A DNA stretch of 64,000 nt from an uncultured Prevotella sp. (GTDB lineage: Bacteria > Bacteroidota > Bacteroidia > Bacteroidales > Bacteroidaceae): NCBI GenBank assembly GCA_900543975.1, contig UQTI01000003.1, positions 6,551-70,550 on the forward strand, given 5' to 3'. Below are positions 9,465-17,149 of the stretch, one piece after another. Both the position numbers and the translations under genes were made by a program. The notes beneath the pieces are model-generated. The model made no database searches and was not told the DNA's origin. It was given only the letters and a program-made list of their open reading frames with translations. Each line of letters opens with the position of its first letter. The first letter of the stretch is position 1.

Positions 9465-9546
9465 TTGCTTATCGCCCATTTCTTCTTGCCCTTGGCTTAT
9501 CAACCATTTCTTCTCGGCCTTGGCTTCTTGACCATTTCTTTTGGGT
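9465..9546. repeat. 27/28-bp degenerate tandem array, 3 copies
   Basis: Units share TTGGCTTATC-ACCATTTCTTCT with changes and start near 9465, 9492 and 9520. The array begins 36 bp upstream of the secreted-protein ATG at 9429. The remaining AT-rich gap to 9733 shows no gene. Confidence 0.75.
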
Positions 9547-9733
9547 TTCATCCAAACGGTTATTTTTTGCAAAAATAGCGCAAAATCTTCAAACTACATA
9601 ATAAAACGTTATTTATTTTGTAAGAATAGTTACAATATGTAGTTTTTTTGATAATATTTTATCAATAATTCCTACATAAGAGAAAGTTCTTTTTATCAGA
9701 AGAACAGTTTTTTGTAGATTTTATTTAAAAAAA

Positions 9734-9774
9734 AAGCCCTCTCTCCTGCAAAAGAATTGTTGGAGAGAGGGCTT
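9734..9774 (-). terminator. Strong terminator downstream of lgt
   Basis: A 13-bp perfect stem AAGCCCTCTCTCC / GGAGAGAGGGCTT has a 15-nt loop. On the minus strand it is followed by nine T. It lies about 220 bp past the lgt stop and can end the ychF-lgt transcript. Confidence 0.85.
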
Positions 9775-9819
9775 ATTCTTAACTAATCCCTTAAAAAGCC
9801 TTGGCTATAAGATTTTCCA

Positions 9820-10019
9820 CTTTTCCCTTAAAAAGGCTTGTTCTCAACGGCGTCAGCCTTTTTTTACCTAGCCCCACCCCCTCGCCACCTGACGGTGGCT
9901 CACCCCTCCCCTTATGGAGGGGAGTAATTAGCTAGGGCTATACGATTTTTCACTTTTCGTTTTTCACTCTTCCCTTATAAGGCGTCAGCCTTTTTTACCT
10001 TTTTACTTTTTTACCTTTA
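9820..10019 (-). repeat. 3' purine-rich dispersed tract behind lgt
   Basis: In sense with lgt, AAAGGTAAAAAAGTAAAAA overlaps the last codons of lgt (GKKVKR stop region). It is followed by GGCTGACGCC, GGGAAGAGTGAAAAACGAA and a second partial copy at 9820-9870. Confidence 0.75.
9871..9932. repeat. Copy 1 of the 65-bp palindromic dispersed repeat (non-coding copy)
   Basis: GCCCCACCCCCTCGCC, a small hairpin (ACCTGACGGTGG) and CCCCTCCCCTTATGGAGGGG. The same element recurs at 35700-35762 and 63109-63172, where it lies inside reading frames. Confidence 0.85.
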
Positions 10020-10831
10020 ACCATGCACCACACGCCGATAGCGATGAAGGGTATGGACAGGAGCTGTCCCATGTTGAGAAGCATGTGCTCCTCGAAGCCC
10101 ACCTGCACGTCCTTCGTAAACTCTATGAAGAAGCGGAAGGTGAAGATCAGGGTCAGGCAGAGGCCGAAGAAAAAGCCTGTGCCCACGCGCTCAGCATGAC
10201 GGCGGTAGAGGTGCCAGCCTATGAAGAAGAACACAAAATAGGCTATCGCCTCGTAGAGCTGTCCCGGATGTCGCGGCTCGGTGCCCATGGGGCCGGCCTG
10301 AAGGAAATAGAATCCCCACGGCATGGTGGTGACACGTCCTAAGATCTCCGAGTTCATGAGGTTGCCCAGACGTATGAACGTGGCGGTGATGGGTGTGGCG
10401 ATGGCAATGTTGTCGAGCACCTGCCAGATGGGCACATGTGTGCGGCGATAATAGAGCCAGAGGGCAATCATGAGGCCCAGTGTGCCACCGTGCGATGCCA
10501 GTCCGCGGTAGCCCGTAAATTTCCATCCTCCGTCGTTGAGAAACTCGATAGGAATGAAGATCTCAACAAAATGTTTCCATGAAGAGAGGAACACGTCGGG
10601 TTGATAGAAGAGGCAGTGGCCGAGACGTGCGCCCGCCAGGATGCCGATGAAGCAGTAGATGAACAATGGGTCGAACAGCTCGTCCTTGATCTTCTGCTCA
10701 CGATACAGACGGCGCACAAGCAGATAAGCCAGCAGTAGGCCTATGAGCCAGCACAGCGAGTACCAGTGAAGGGCGAAATGACCGATCCGCAGAGCGGTGT
10801 CGGACGGATCCCATATAATGTAGTTGAACAT
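9995..10831 (-). CDS. lgt: Prolipoprotein diacylglyceryl transferase
   Basis: 278 residues. Inner-membrane enzyme that moves diacylglyceryl from phosphatidylglycerol to the lipobox cysteine of prolipoproteins, the first step of lipoprotein maturation. Visible family motifs are RGLASHGGTLG (109-119), RLGNLMNSEILG (about 154-165) and HPGQLYEA (188-195), with seven hydrophobic segments. The length is normal for the family. It follows ychF by 13 bp, so both probably share the promoter at 12026-12056. The C-terminus, VKGKKVKR, is encoded inside a dispersed A-rich tract. Confidence 0.95.
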   Translation of the reverse strand: MFNYIIWDPSDTALRIGHFALHWYSLCWLIGLLLAYLLVRRLYREQKIKDELFDPLFIYCFIGILAGARLGHCLFYQPDVFLSSWKHFVEIFIPIEFLNDGGWKFTGYRGLASHGGTLGLMIALWLYYRRTHVPIWQVLDNIAIATPITATFIRLGNLMNSEILGRVTTMPWGFYFLQAGPMGTEPRHPGQLYEAIAYFVFFFIGWHLYRRHAERVGTGFFFGLCLTLIFTFRFFIEFTKDVQVGFEEHMLLNMGQLLSIPFIAIGVWCMVKGKKVKR

Positions 10832-10844
10832 TTCCCGTTAGTTG

Positions 10845-11951
10845 TTATACATTAAACCTGAAGTGCATGATATCGCCGTCCTGCACCACATACTCCTTGC
10901 CCTCGATGCCGAGCTTGCCAGCCTCGCGAACAGCGGCCTCAGAGCCATACTTGATGTAATCGTCATACTTGATAACCTCGGCGCGGATGAAGCCCTTCTC
11001 AAAGTCGGTGTGGATAACGCCGGCACACTGTGGAGCCTTCCAACCCTTGTGGTAGGTCCATGCCTTGACCTCCATCTCGCCAGCGGTGATGAAGGTCTCA
11101 AGGTTGAGCAGCTCATACGCCTTCTTGATGAGGCGGTTTACGCCGCTTTCCTCCAGTCCGAGCTCATCGAGGAACATCTTCTTGTCCTCGTAGGTCTCCA
11201 GCGAGGCTATGTCTTCCTCTGTCTTTGCAGCGATGACCAGCATCTCGGCACCCTCGCTCTCGGCAATCTTCTGTATCATGTCTGAGTATTTGTTTCCTGT
11301 CTTGGCAGCCGTCTCGTCCACGTTGCACACATAGAGCACGGGCTTGGCGGTGAGCAGGAACAGGTCGTGAGCGTAGCGCTGCTCCTCCTTGCTCTCGAAG
11401 GTCACGCTGCGGGCGTTCAGACCCTTGTCGAGGGCCTCCTTATAAGCTTCGAGCACGCTCACAGCCACCTTGGCGTCCTTGTTGTTGCCGATGGACGCTA
11501 TTTTCTGCTGCTTAGAGAGCTGTCCCTCGATGGTCTCGAGGTCTTTAAGCTGTAGCTCTGTGTCGATAATTTCCTTGTCCTCGAGCGGGTTTACGGCAGA
11601 ACCGCCCTCGCGCACGATGTTGTCGTCGTCGAAGCAGCGGAGCACATGAATGATGGCGTCGGTCTCGCGGATGTTGCCCAGGAACTTGTTGCCGAGGCCC
11701 TCACCCTTGGAAGCACCCTTCACCAGTCCGGCGATATCTACAATCTCGCAGGTGGCGGGCACGATGCGTCCGGGGTGTACTATCTCGGCGAGCTTTGTGA
11801 GTCGTTCGTCAGGCACGGTGATCACGCCCACGTTAGGCTCGATGGTGCAGAAGGGGAAATTGGCTGCCTGAGCCTTTGCGCTCGACAGACAGTTGAACAG
11901 CGTCGACTTGCCCACGTTGGGAAGTCCTACAATACCACATTTTAATGACAT
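10845..11951 (-). CDS. ychF: YchF/Ola1-family ATPase
   Basis: 368 residues, cytoplasmic. Obg-related P-loop protein that prefers ATP and associates with ribosomes; linked to translation and redox stress in other bacteria. The G1 motif is GLPNVGKST (residues 9-17). CNVDE replaces the usual NKxD guanine-specificity motif, as expected for YchF. The C-terminal TGS region (KAWTYHKGWKAPQCAGVIH, then DFEKGFIRAEVI) and the family ending GDIMHFRFNV are intact. It is the first gene of a probable ychF-lgt operon with a consensus promoter about 75 bp upstream. Confidence 0.96.
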   Translation of the reverse strand: MSLKCGIVGLPNVGKSTLFNCLSSAKAQAANFPFCTIEPNVGVITVPDERLTKLAEIVHPGRIVPATCEIVDIAGLVKGASKGEGLGNKFLGNIRETDAIIHVLRCFDDDNIVREGGSAVNPLEDKEIIDTELQLKDLETIEGQLSKQQKIASIGNNKDAKVAVSVLEAYKEALDKGLNARSVTFESKEEQRYAHDLFLLTAKPVLYVCNVDETAAKTGNKYSDMIQKIAESEGAEMLVIAAKTEEDIASLETYEDKKMFLDELGLEESGVNRLIKKAYELLNLETFITAGEMEVKAWTYHKGWKAPQCAGVIHTDFEKGFIRAEVIKYDDYIKYGSEAAVREAGKLGIEGKEYVVQDGDIMHFRFNV

Positions 11952-12025
11952 TTCTTTCTCTTTATTTTTTATAAGTTTCGCAAGTTCTTGTTAGGCAAAA
12001 CTTTGTTATTATACTTATGTGTCTG

Positions 12026-12056
12026 CAAAGTTACAGCAAATTGAAGACAACACAAA
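12026..12056 (-). promoter_or_regulatory. Consensus promoter of ychF-lgt
   Basis: The minus strand reads TTTG, 19 bp, TAACTTTG, an exact fit to the Bacteroidetes primary sigma promoter. The predicted start near 12019 gives a leader of about 70 nt. Confidence 0.75.
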
Positions 12057-12126
12057 ATAAGCTTGCTTTTTTTTATCATTTTTCCCTTTTTGTTCTCCAC
12101 TAATAATAGTTGATACTAAGCTGCTC

Positions 12127-12157
12127 TTGACAACGCTTGCGCAATGTTGTACCTTTG
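12127..12157 (+). promoter_or_regulatory. Promoter of the HU-family gene
   Basis: TTGACA (TTG in the -33 position), 20 bp, TACCTTTG. It is divergent from the ychF promoter. The predicted start near 12164 leaves a leader of about 175 nt before the ATG at 12338. Confidence 0.65.
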
Positions 12158-12159
12158 CA

Positions 12160-12337
12160 TCGCAGTCGGGAAGAAAGACAGACAGCCCGATGCAAAGAGA
12201 GTCTTAATAATCTATAAATGTAAAACACATGTCTGCGCGAGGCGGCTGAGGCCATGCCCACATCAAAGGACCCATGACGGGGGAGAGGGCTGAGGCTGCC
12301 GAGGCGGACGAAAAAAAAAAAGAAAGGAAAAAAATTT
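12160..12337 (+). other. Long GC-rich leader of the HU-family gene
   Basis: The untranslated leader contains GAGGCGGCTGAGGC (from 12239), repeated in altered form as GGCTGAGGCTGCCGAGGCGG (from about 12287), with a GGGGGAGAGGG block between them. It ends in an A-rich run directly before the ATG. Possible translational control; no known riboswitch was recognised. Confidence 0.45.
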
Positions 12338-12829
12338 ATGGCAGTAAGTTATCGTCTTTATCAGAACAACCGTGAGGGTAAGTTTAAGGGTATGTGGTAC
12401 GCTCGTGCCAGTCACAACGGCACCGTAGACATCGACAAGCTCGCAGACATCATGCAGGCCAACTGTACCGTGAAGCGTTCCGACATCCTGGCCGTGCTCT
12501 CCGAGCTTGTGGAGGTCATGACCGACCAGCTTCAGAACTCAATGCGTGTGAAGCTCAACGGTTTCGGTGCGTTCAAGATCGGTCTCAAGACCATCCCCGC
12601 AGCCACTGCAAAGGAGTTTAATATGAACAACATCAAGGGCATGCATGTCCTCTTCCAGCCCGAGGCCACTCGCCAGGCCGGCAAGCGCTTCTACAACCAC
12701 ACCTTCCTGGCTAACGCCAAGGTGCGTGAGGCCACTGTCTACGACGTGGACAAGGGTGGCGACAACGCCGAGGGCCACGATGCCGGCTCTAAGGGCAACG
12801 AGGAGCAGAGCGTGGAGGGCAACGCCTAA
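12338..12829 (+). CDS. HU-family DNA-binding protein of the Bacteroidales HU-HIG type
   Basis: 163 residues. The N-terminal AVSYRLYQNNREGKFKGMWY and the HU core with VKLNGFGAFKIGLKT and FNMNNIKGMHVLFQPE mark the longer Bacteroidales HU relatives rather than the 90-residue nucleoid HU. The C-terminal 35 residues are acidic and low complexity (DKGGDNAEGHDAGSKGNEEQ). It probably binds DNA as a dimer; the physiological role is not established. In related genomes such genes are followed by tiny smalltalk proteins, and two such frames lie 400 bp downstream here. It has its own promoter, long leader and terminator. Confidence 0.9.
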   Translation: MAVSYRLYQNNREGKFKGMWYARASHNGTVDIDKLADIMQANCTVKRSDILAVLSELVEVMTDQLQNSMRVKLNGFGAFKIGLKTIPAATAKEFNMNNIKGMHVLFQPEATRQAGKRFYNHTFLANAKVREATVYDVDKGGDNAEGHDAGSKGNEEQSVEGNA

Positions 12830-13079
12830 GCGCTGACACAACGGCAGAACGCTCATAACAGGGAGTGAACAAAACCTGCATGGATGGTGAAAACCCCGTT
12901 TTAAGGTTGGCAAGGGCTCTACACAGATGCTTGGTTGATGCTCCATGTCGATGCTTGGCTAAAAGCTCCATGTCGATGCAAGATAAAGACCCCACATTAA
13001 GGGGTGAAACCCCATGTTGATGGTTGCTCCTTCTTGTCAATGTTTTGTTGAAAGCTCCAGTTGACGCTTCGTTGTTGAC
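12830..13079. other. Gap with short imperfect repeats
   Basis: Repeats of GCTCCATGTCGATGC (near 12940 and 12965) and AACCCC blocks are seen. An opposite-strand open frame here is made of these repeats and is not credible. Confidence 0.5.
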
Positions 13080-13112
13080 AAAGGGCGGCGGGTGTAACTG
13101 CCTGTCGCCCTT
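13080..13112 (+). terminator. Terminator of the HU-family gene
   Basis: AAAGGGCG pairs with CGCCCTT (loop GCGGGTGTAACTGCCTGT), followed by ATTGTTT. It lies 250 bp after the HU stop. Confidence 0.6.
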
Positions 13113-13224
13113 ATTGTTTACATACTTTTCAACAGTAGGCACAACGCTGTTGACAACCTGTTGTTATGAGTTTCTATTATTCAAGTTATTCACATTATTC
13201 ACACATTAAGAAAGGTTAGATATT

Positions 13225-13335
13225 ATGGGAAAAGTTAGTGTTTGGAAAATCGTTATAAAGGTTATTATAGCCATGGCAACCACCCTGTTGGGAGCGCTTG
13301 GCACAAAAGGAGAGGATAATGACCAGAAAAACTAA
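13225..13335 (+). CDS. Smalltalk-like micropeptide, 36 residues
   Basis: ATG at 13225, TAA at 13333. The peptide is MGKVSVWKIVIKVIIAMAT, then a hydrophobic stretch TLLGALG, then a charged tail TKGEDNDQKN. The pattern (short basic start, Trp-Lys, one membrane-length segment, about 35 residues, downstream of an HU-family gene) matches the smalltalk proteins annotated throughout Bacteroidales, whose function is unknown. The usual ending around a final Cys is absent here but is present in the overlapping downstream frame. Too short for default gene finders; confidence comes from context and composition. Confidence 0.65.
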   Translation: MGKVSVWKIVIKVIIAMATTLLGALGTKGEDNDQKN

Positions 13336-13420
13336 GCAAACGTTTCTTCTCTTGTTGCGCATTCTTGGCACCATCATAGGCATTGTCTTGGGTGCTGTGA
13401 GTTGCACGCTGTGGTTTTGA
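13319..13420 (+). CDS. Second overlapping membrane micropeptide, 33 residues
   Basis: ATG at 13319, TGA at 13418. It overlaps the previous micropeptide gene by 17 bp in another frame, suggesting translational coupling. The peptide begins MTRKTKQTFLLLLRILGT and ends with a hydrophobic run and VSCTLWF. A basic N-terminus followed by one membrane segment and a Cys near the end is the smalltalk layout. It could be a tiny membrane peptide or a chance frame; the exact spacing and the terminator 20 bp later favour a gene. Confidence 0.5.
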   Translation: MTRKTKQTFLLLLRILGTIIGIVLGAVSCTLWF

Positions 13421-13438
13421 AAATAAAACATAAAGAAA

Positions 13439-13478
13439 AAAGGTGTCCACACAGGTCTTTGCCCGTGGACACCTTTTT
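13439..13478. terminator. Bidirectional terminator
   Basis: The 12-bp stem AAAGGTGTCCAC / GTGGACACCTTT has a 14-nt loop, A-run before and T-run after. It ends the micropeptide transcript and can also stop minus-strand transcription. Confidence 0.85.
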
Positions 13479-13493
13479 TCTTTTCTTCTTTAC

Positions 13494-13526
13494 TGAGCCC
13501 ATTTAAAAAGTGGGCTCAATTTTTTA
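13494..13526 (+). terminator. Second terminator hairpin
   Basis: TGAGCCCA pairs with TGGGCTCA (loop TTTAAAAAG), followed by ATTTTTTATTT on the plus strand. Confidence 0.7.
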
Positions 13527-13546
13527 TTTCTTCTTTCTTCCTTTTT

Positions 13547-14311
13547 TTATTTCTTCAGCATCTGCTCCAGCAGCACAGGCTCGTTGGTTGTTATGAAGTC
13601 GAAGCCTTGGTCTATGCACCATTGCAGGTCCTTTTGCTCGTTCACCGTCCACACGTTGGCTTTGAGGCCCAGCTGGTGGCAACGCTTAAGCCATTCGGGG
13701 TGTTTGTCGCGGAACACGCTGATGTGATAGTCGACACCTGTGCCGCCCATCTCGAGAATTTCATCGGGTGACAGCTCGCCGTTGAGATAATAGACCGGTG
13801 TGCCCTTTGGCGCTTTCTGTATGAGGCGCACGAAGGCCGGAAGCGAGAAGGTGATGTAGTCGACACGCTTGTCAAGCTTCTTGTCTTTGATCATCTTGAG
13901 CAGCATGTCAACAGCCTTTGTCTCCTGAAGCTTGTTGCTGTGCGACTTCAGCTCGAAGACCAGACGTGTCTTCAACTTCTTTGCCGCGTCAAGATACTGC
14001 TCCAGCGTGGGCACGTTCTCACCGTTCTCCAGCTTGCAGGCCGTTGTCTGTGCAGCTGGAGAGTTTTCTATTATGATGTCGCCAATGCGGCCGTCATGGT
14101 TCACGATGAGCTTGTCGTCGGCTGATAACCATACGTCAAACTCGGATCCGTAGACGCCAATGCTGTCGGCCTTGACGAGAGATCGGATAGAGTTTTGGGC
14201 AGAGCCCTCGGTCTTCCAGTAGCCACGGTGAGCCACGATTTTCGGATTGCCAGCTGTCATGCCTTGTGCAAGGCCGAAGATGGCAAGCAGGGTGATGATG
14301 ATTGTTTTCAC
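13547..14311 (-). CDS. Exported glycerophosphodiester phosphodiesterase
   Basis: 254 residues with a signal peptide of about 20 residues (LLAIFGLAQGMTAG). Catalytic features of the GDPD TIM barrel are present: AHRGYW (His and Arg), SEFDVWL (Glu and Asp for metal) and VNHDG (second His); VFELKSH and NVWTVNE occur later. It probably hydrolyses glycerophosphodiesters such as glycerophosphocholine in the periplasm to an alcohol and glycerol-3-phosphate. No operon partner is seen. The start codon directly touches a 17-bp tandem array, so the 5' untranslated region consists almost wholly of repeats. Confidence 0.88.
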   Translation of the reverse strand: MKTIIITLLAIFGLAQGMTAGNPKIVAHRGYWKTEGSAQNSIRSLVKADSIGVYGSEFDVWLSADDKLIVNHDGRIGDIIIENSPAAQTTACKLENGENVPTLEQYLDAAKKLKTRLVFELKSHSNKLQETKAVDMLLKMIKDKKLDKRVDYITFSLPAFVRLIQKAPKGTPVYYLNGELSPDEILEMGGTGVDYHISVFRDKHPEWLKRCHQLGLKANVWTVNEQKDLQWCIDQGFDFITTNEPVLLEQMLKK

Positions 14312-14434
14312 TTCTTAATTTCTTAACTTCTTAATTTCTTAACTTCGTTATTTTTTAACTTCGTTATTTCTTAACTTCGTTATTTCTTAACTTCGTTATT
14401 TCTTAACTTCGTTATTTCTTAACTTCGTTATTTT
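14312..14434. repeat. 17-bp tandem array, about 7 copies, touching the glycerophosphodiesterase ATG
   Basis: Unit TTAACTTCGTTATTTCT. The copies nearest the start codon read TTAACTTCTTAATTTCT. The array fills nearly the whole gap to ispG. Confidence 0.9.
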
Positions 14435-14445
14435 TTCTCATTGCT

Positions 14446-16338
14446 TTATTTCTTTGCCGAATCTTCCTCTATAAAGGCGAGCAGGCGGTCCACGGCTTCT
14501 TCCTCAGGTATGTTTTTGGCTATGCACACCTTCTGCTTGTAGAGCGAAATTTTGCCCTTTCCGGCACCCACATATCCATAGTCGGCATCAGCCATCTCGC
14601 CCGGTCCGTTGACGATACATCCCATGATGCCTATCTTCAGACCCTTCATGTGGGCGGTGGCAGCCTTTATGCGTGCAATGGTGGCTTGCAGGTTGTAGAG
14701 CGTTCGCCCGCAGCCCGGACAAGAGATATACTCGGTCTTGGATGTGCGCAGACGCGCTGCCTGCAGAACGCCAAAGGCGGTTGCTGCCACGTCGGCGAGA
14801 GCAATGTCGCCATCGTTCATGAGCCACAGACCGTCGGTCAGCCCGTCGATCATGAGCGCACCCATGTCGGCGGCAGCCTCAAGCATGAAGTCGCCCTTAT
14901 GACGCTCCGTGTGTCGGTACATCTGGGCGAAGGCCACGGGGTTGAGCAGCGAGGCGTTCATCATCTCGTGCACCAAGGCGCGTTGTTCGCCCAGGCGGTT
15001 CTGGTGGTTACTCATGCTCACCACCACCACCTCAGGATGCTGCTTCAGGCAAGCCACATACTCGTCGGCAGGTGCTCCGAAGGGCAGGACGAGAAATTTG
15101 GCCTTTGCCTTGCATGCTGCGAGGAACGGTATGGCGTTGTAGGGGAACACAGGATAGGTGCCTGGTGTGCCGTCGTAGATGTTGAAGTCGACGAGGTAAC
15201 GCTGTGTGCTCTCCACCTTTTCGGGCATGTGAGCGCCACAATAGATGAGGTCGGGCTTCTGGTCGGCACGGTAAGCGAAGGCATCGGTGCGTATGTTGCC
15301 GTCATGTCCTGTCGCCGTTGTTATGACCACCGGCACGTTGGTGCCGCCGATAGACAGGATGTTGCCCTCGGCATCGGCCACCTCGACGGCGCGTGTGGTG
15401 CGGCGTGATGGACGAAGCCAGTCAAACTGCGGGTTCTCTGTTCCGGGTATGAACATGTGGCCCGCGTGCTTGCCGATATACTGTACGAGATGTTTAGCCA
15501 CCGGAATTTCTGCCTCCGGCTCCTCGCTCAAGCTCACGCGTATGGTGTCGCCAATGCCGTCGGCGAGCAATGCTCCAATGCCCACGGCACTCTTTATGCG
15601 TCCGTCCTCGCCCTCACCTGCCTCGGTCACGCCGAGGTGGAGCGGATAGTGCATGTCGGCCTTGTCCATCTCGCTGACGAGCAGACGCACGGAGCGCACC
15701 ATGACCACGGTGTTGCTGGCCTTAATGCTTATGACCACGTTGTCAAACTTCTCACGCTTGCAGATGCGCAGAAACTCCATGCAGCTCTCTACAATGCCTT
15801 CGGGCGTGTCGCCATAACGCGACATTATGCGGTCAGAGAGCGACCCGTGGTTCACGCCTATGCGCACGGCCGTGTGGTGTTCGCGGCAGATGTTGAGGAA
15901 CGGCACGAAGCGCTCCTCCAGCTTTTTCAGCTCCTCGGCATACTCGGCATCGGTATATTCGATATGCTTGAACGTGCGTGCCGGGTCCACATAGTTGCCC
16001 GGGTTCACGCGCACCTTCTCTGCATAGAGAGCAGCGACGTCAGCCACGCGCGGGTTGAAATGGATGTCGGCCACGAGCGGTGTCATGAAGCCGTCGGCAC
16101 GCAGCTGCGCGTTGATGTTCTTAAGGTTCTCAGCCTCGCGGGTGCCTTGCGTGGTGAGACGCACCAGTTCGCCTCCAGCCTTTATAATGCGCTCTGCCTG
16201 TTGCACACAAGCCTCGGTGTCGTTGGTGTTGGTGGTGGTCATCGACTGCACCCTGATGGGGTTCTCGCCGCCCATCTCTATAACGCCAACCTTTACGGGT
16301 GACGCTTCGCGTCGGCGATAATTGAATAAGTCGGTCAT
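14446..16338 (-). CDS. ispG: 4-hydroxy-3-methylbut-2-enyl diphosphate synthase, long form
   Basis: 630 residues, cytoplasmic. Makes HMBPP from methylerythritol cyclodiphosphate in the MEP isoprenoid pathway. The N-terminal TIM barrel (PIRVQSMTTTNTNDTEACV) and the C-terminal [4Fe-4S] domain (SCPGCGRTLYN and GIMGCIVNGPGEMADADYG) are separated by the extra domain of about 200 residues that Bacteroidetes, Chlamydia and plant enzymes carry, which explains the length against about 370 in E. coli. It lies 15 bp after purE, a probable two-gene operon. The MEP pathway fits with the polyprenyl synthase at 43680. Confidence 0.96.
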   Translation of the reverse strand: MTDLFNYRRREASPVKVGVIEMGGENPIRVQSMTTTNTNDTEACVQQAERIIKAGGELVRLTTQGTREAENLKNINAQLRADGFMTPLVADIHFNPRVADVAALYAEKVRVNPGNYVDPARTFKHIEYTDAEYAEELKKLEERFVPFLNICREHHTAVRIGVNHGSLSDRIMSRYGDTPEGIVESCMEFLRICKREKFDNVVISIKASNTVVMVRSVRLLVSEMDKADMHYPLHLGVTEAGEGEDGRIKSAVGIGALLADGIGDTIRVSLSEEPEAEIPVAKHLVQYIGKHAGHMFIPGTENPQFDWLRPSRRTTRAVEVADAEGNILSIGGTNVPVVITTATGHDGNIRTDAFAYRADQKPDLIYCGAHMPEKVESTQRYLVDFNIYDGTPGTYPVFPYNAIPFLAACKAKAKFLVLPFGAPADEYVACLKQHPEVVVVSMSNHQNRLGEQRALVHEMMNASLLNPVAFAQMYRHTERHKGDFMLEAAADMGALMIDGLTDGLWLMNDGDIALADVAATAFGVLQAARLRTSKTEYISCPGCGRTLYNLQATIARIKAATAHMKGLKIGIMGCIVNGPGEMADADYGYVGAGKGKISLYKQKVCIAKNIPEEEAVDRLLAFIEEDSAKK

Positions 16339-16353
16339 GAGCAGGGTAGGTGA

Positions 16354-16860
16354 TTAGTTGGTCTTGAAATCATATTTCACCTCTGCCAGGTCGGCATTGG
16401 CCTTCTCGATCTTCTTTCCCAAGCCAGCCTTATAGTCGGCGAGCTTGGCAGCCACCTCCTCATCAGCCAGAGCGATCATCTCTGTGGCGAGGATGGCAGC
16501 GTTCATTGCTCCGTTCACGCCCACTGTTGCGACGGGTATTCCTGGAGGCATCTGTATGATGGAGAGCATGGCATCAAGACCGTCGAGCATGCCTTTGATT
16601 GGCACACCGATAACGGGCAGTGTGGTGCTGGCGGCGATAACGCCAGGCAGGGCTGCTGCCATTCCTGCTCCTGCGATGATGACCTTTATGCCACGTTCCT
16701 TCGCGCCTTTGGCAAACTGCTCCACGGCATCGGGTGTGCGGTGTGCGGAGAGGGCGTTAACCTCAAACGGAATTTGGAGGTCGTTGAGAAACTTACATGC
16801 TTTTTCCATTACGGGCAGGTCGCTGGTGCTGCCCATGATGATGCTTACTTTAGGTGTCAT
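16354..16860 (-). CDS. purE: 5-(carboxyamino)imidazole ribonucleotide mutase
   Basis: 168 residues. Converts N5-CAIR to CAIR in purine synthesis, cytoplasmic octamer. Signature features are MGSTSDLPVMEKA near the start, SAHRTPD around residues 38-44, GAGMAAALPGV and the TTLPVIGVP strand. Class I length. It is followed by ispG after 15 bp. Its 5' flank is a roughly 21-bp tandem array; no consensus promoter was found between the array and the ATG. Confidence 0.95.
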   Translation of the reverse strand: MTPKVSIIMGSTSDLPVMEKACKFLNDLQIPFEVNALSAHRTPDAVEQFAKGAKERGIKVIIAGAGMAAALPGVIAASTTLPVIGVPIKGMLDGLDAMLSIIQMPPGIPVATVGVNGAMNAAILATEMIALADEEVAAKLADYKAGLGKKIEKANADLAEVKYDFKTN

Positions 16861-16936
16861 ATTTCTTTTCGTTTTAATATGGATCGTTTTTTTCCTTTTT
16901 CTGTCTCAATAGGGGTTGGTTGGGGCTATGCTTTTC

Positions 16937-17105
16937 TTAAAAGCTCTTCTTTCAAGCTAAAAGCTCTTCTTCCAAGCTATAGAGCCTTTCTTTCAAGCTA
17001 TAGAGCCTTTCTTTCAAGCTATAGAGCCTCCTTCCAAGCTATAAGCTCTTCCTTTCAAGCCATAAGCCTTTCTTTCAAGCCATAGGCCCATCTTCCAAGC
17101 TTTAA
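16937..17105. repeat. 20-22-bp degenerate tandem array, about 8 copies, upstream of purE
   Basis: Unit CTTTCAAGCTATAGAGCCTT with variants (AAGCTCTTCTTCC, AAGCCATAGGCCC). AAGCT recurs every 20-22 bp. It starts about 75 bp upstream of the purE ATG and ends 45 bp before the stop of the next gene. Confidence 0.85.
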
Positions 17106-17149
17106 ATTTTCCAAGCCTTTTCTTTAGCGGCTTATGTCGCGTCGTGCTC

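Noticed and set aside
12789..13142. 117-codon minus-strand frame behind the HU gene
   Set aside because: Built from short repeats and the HU terminator, with no coding character.
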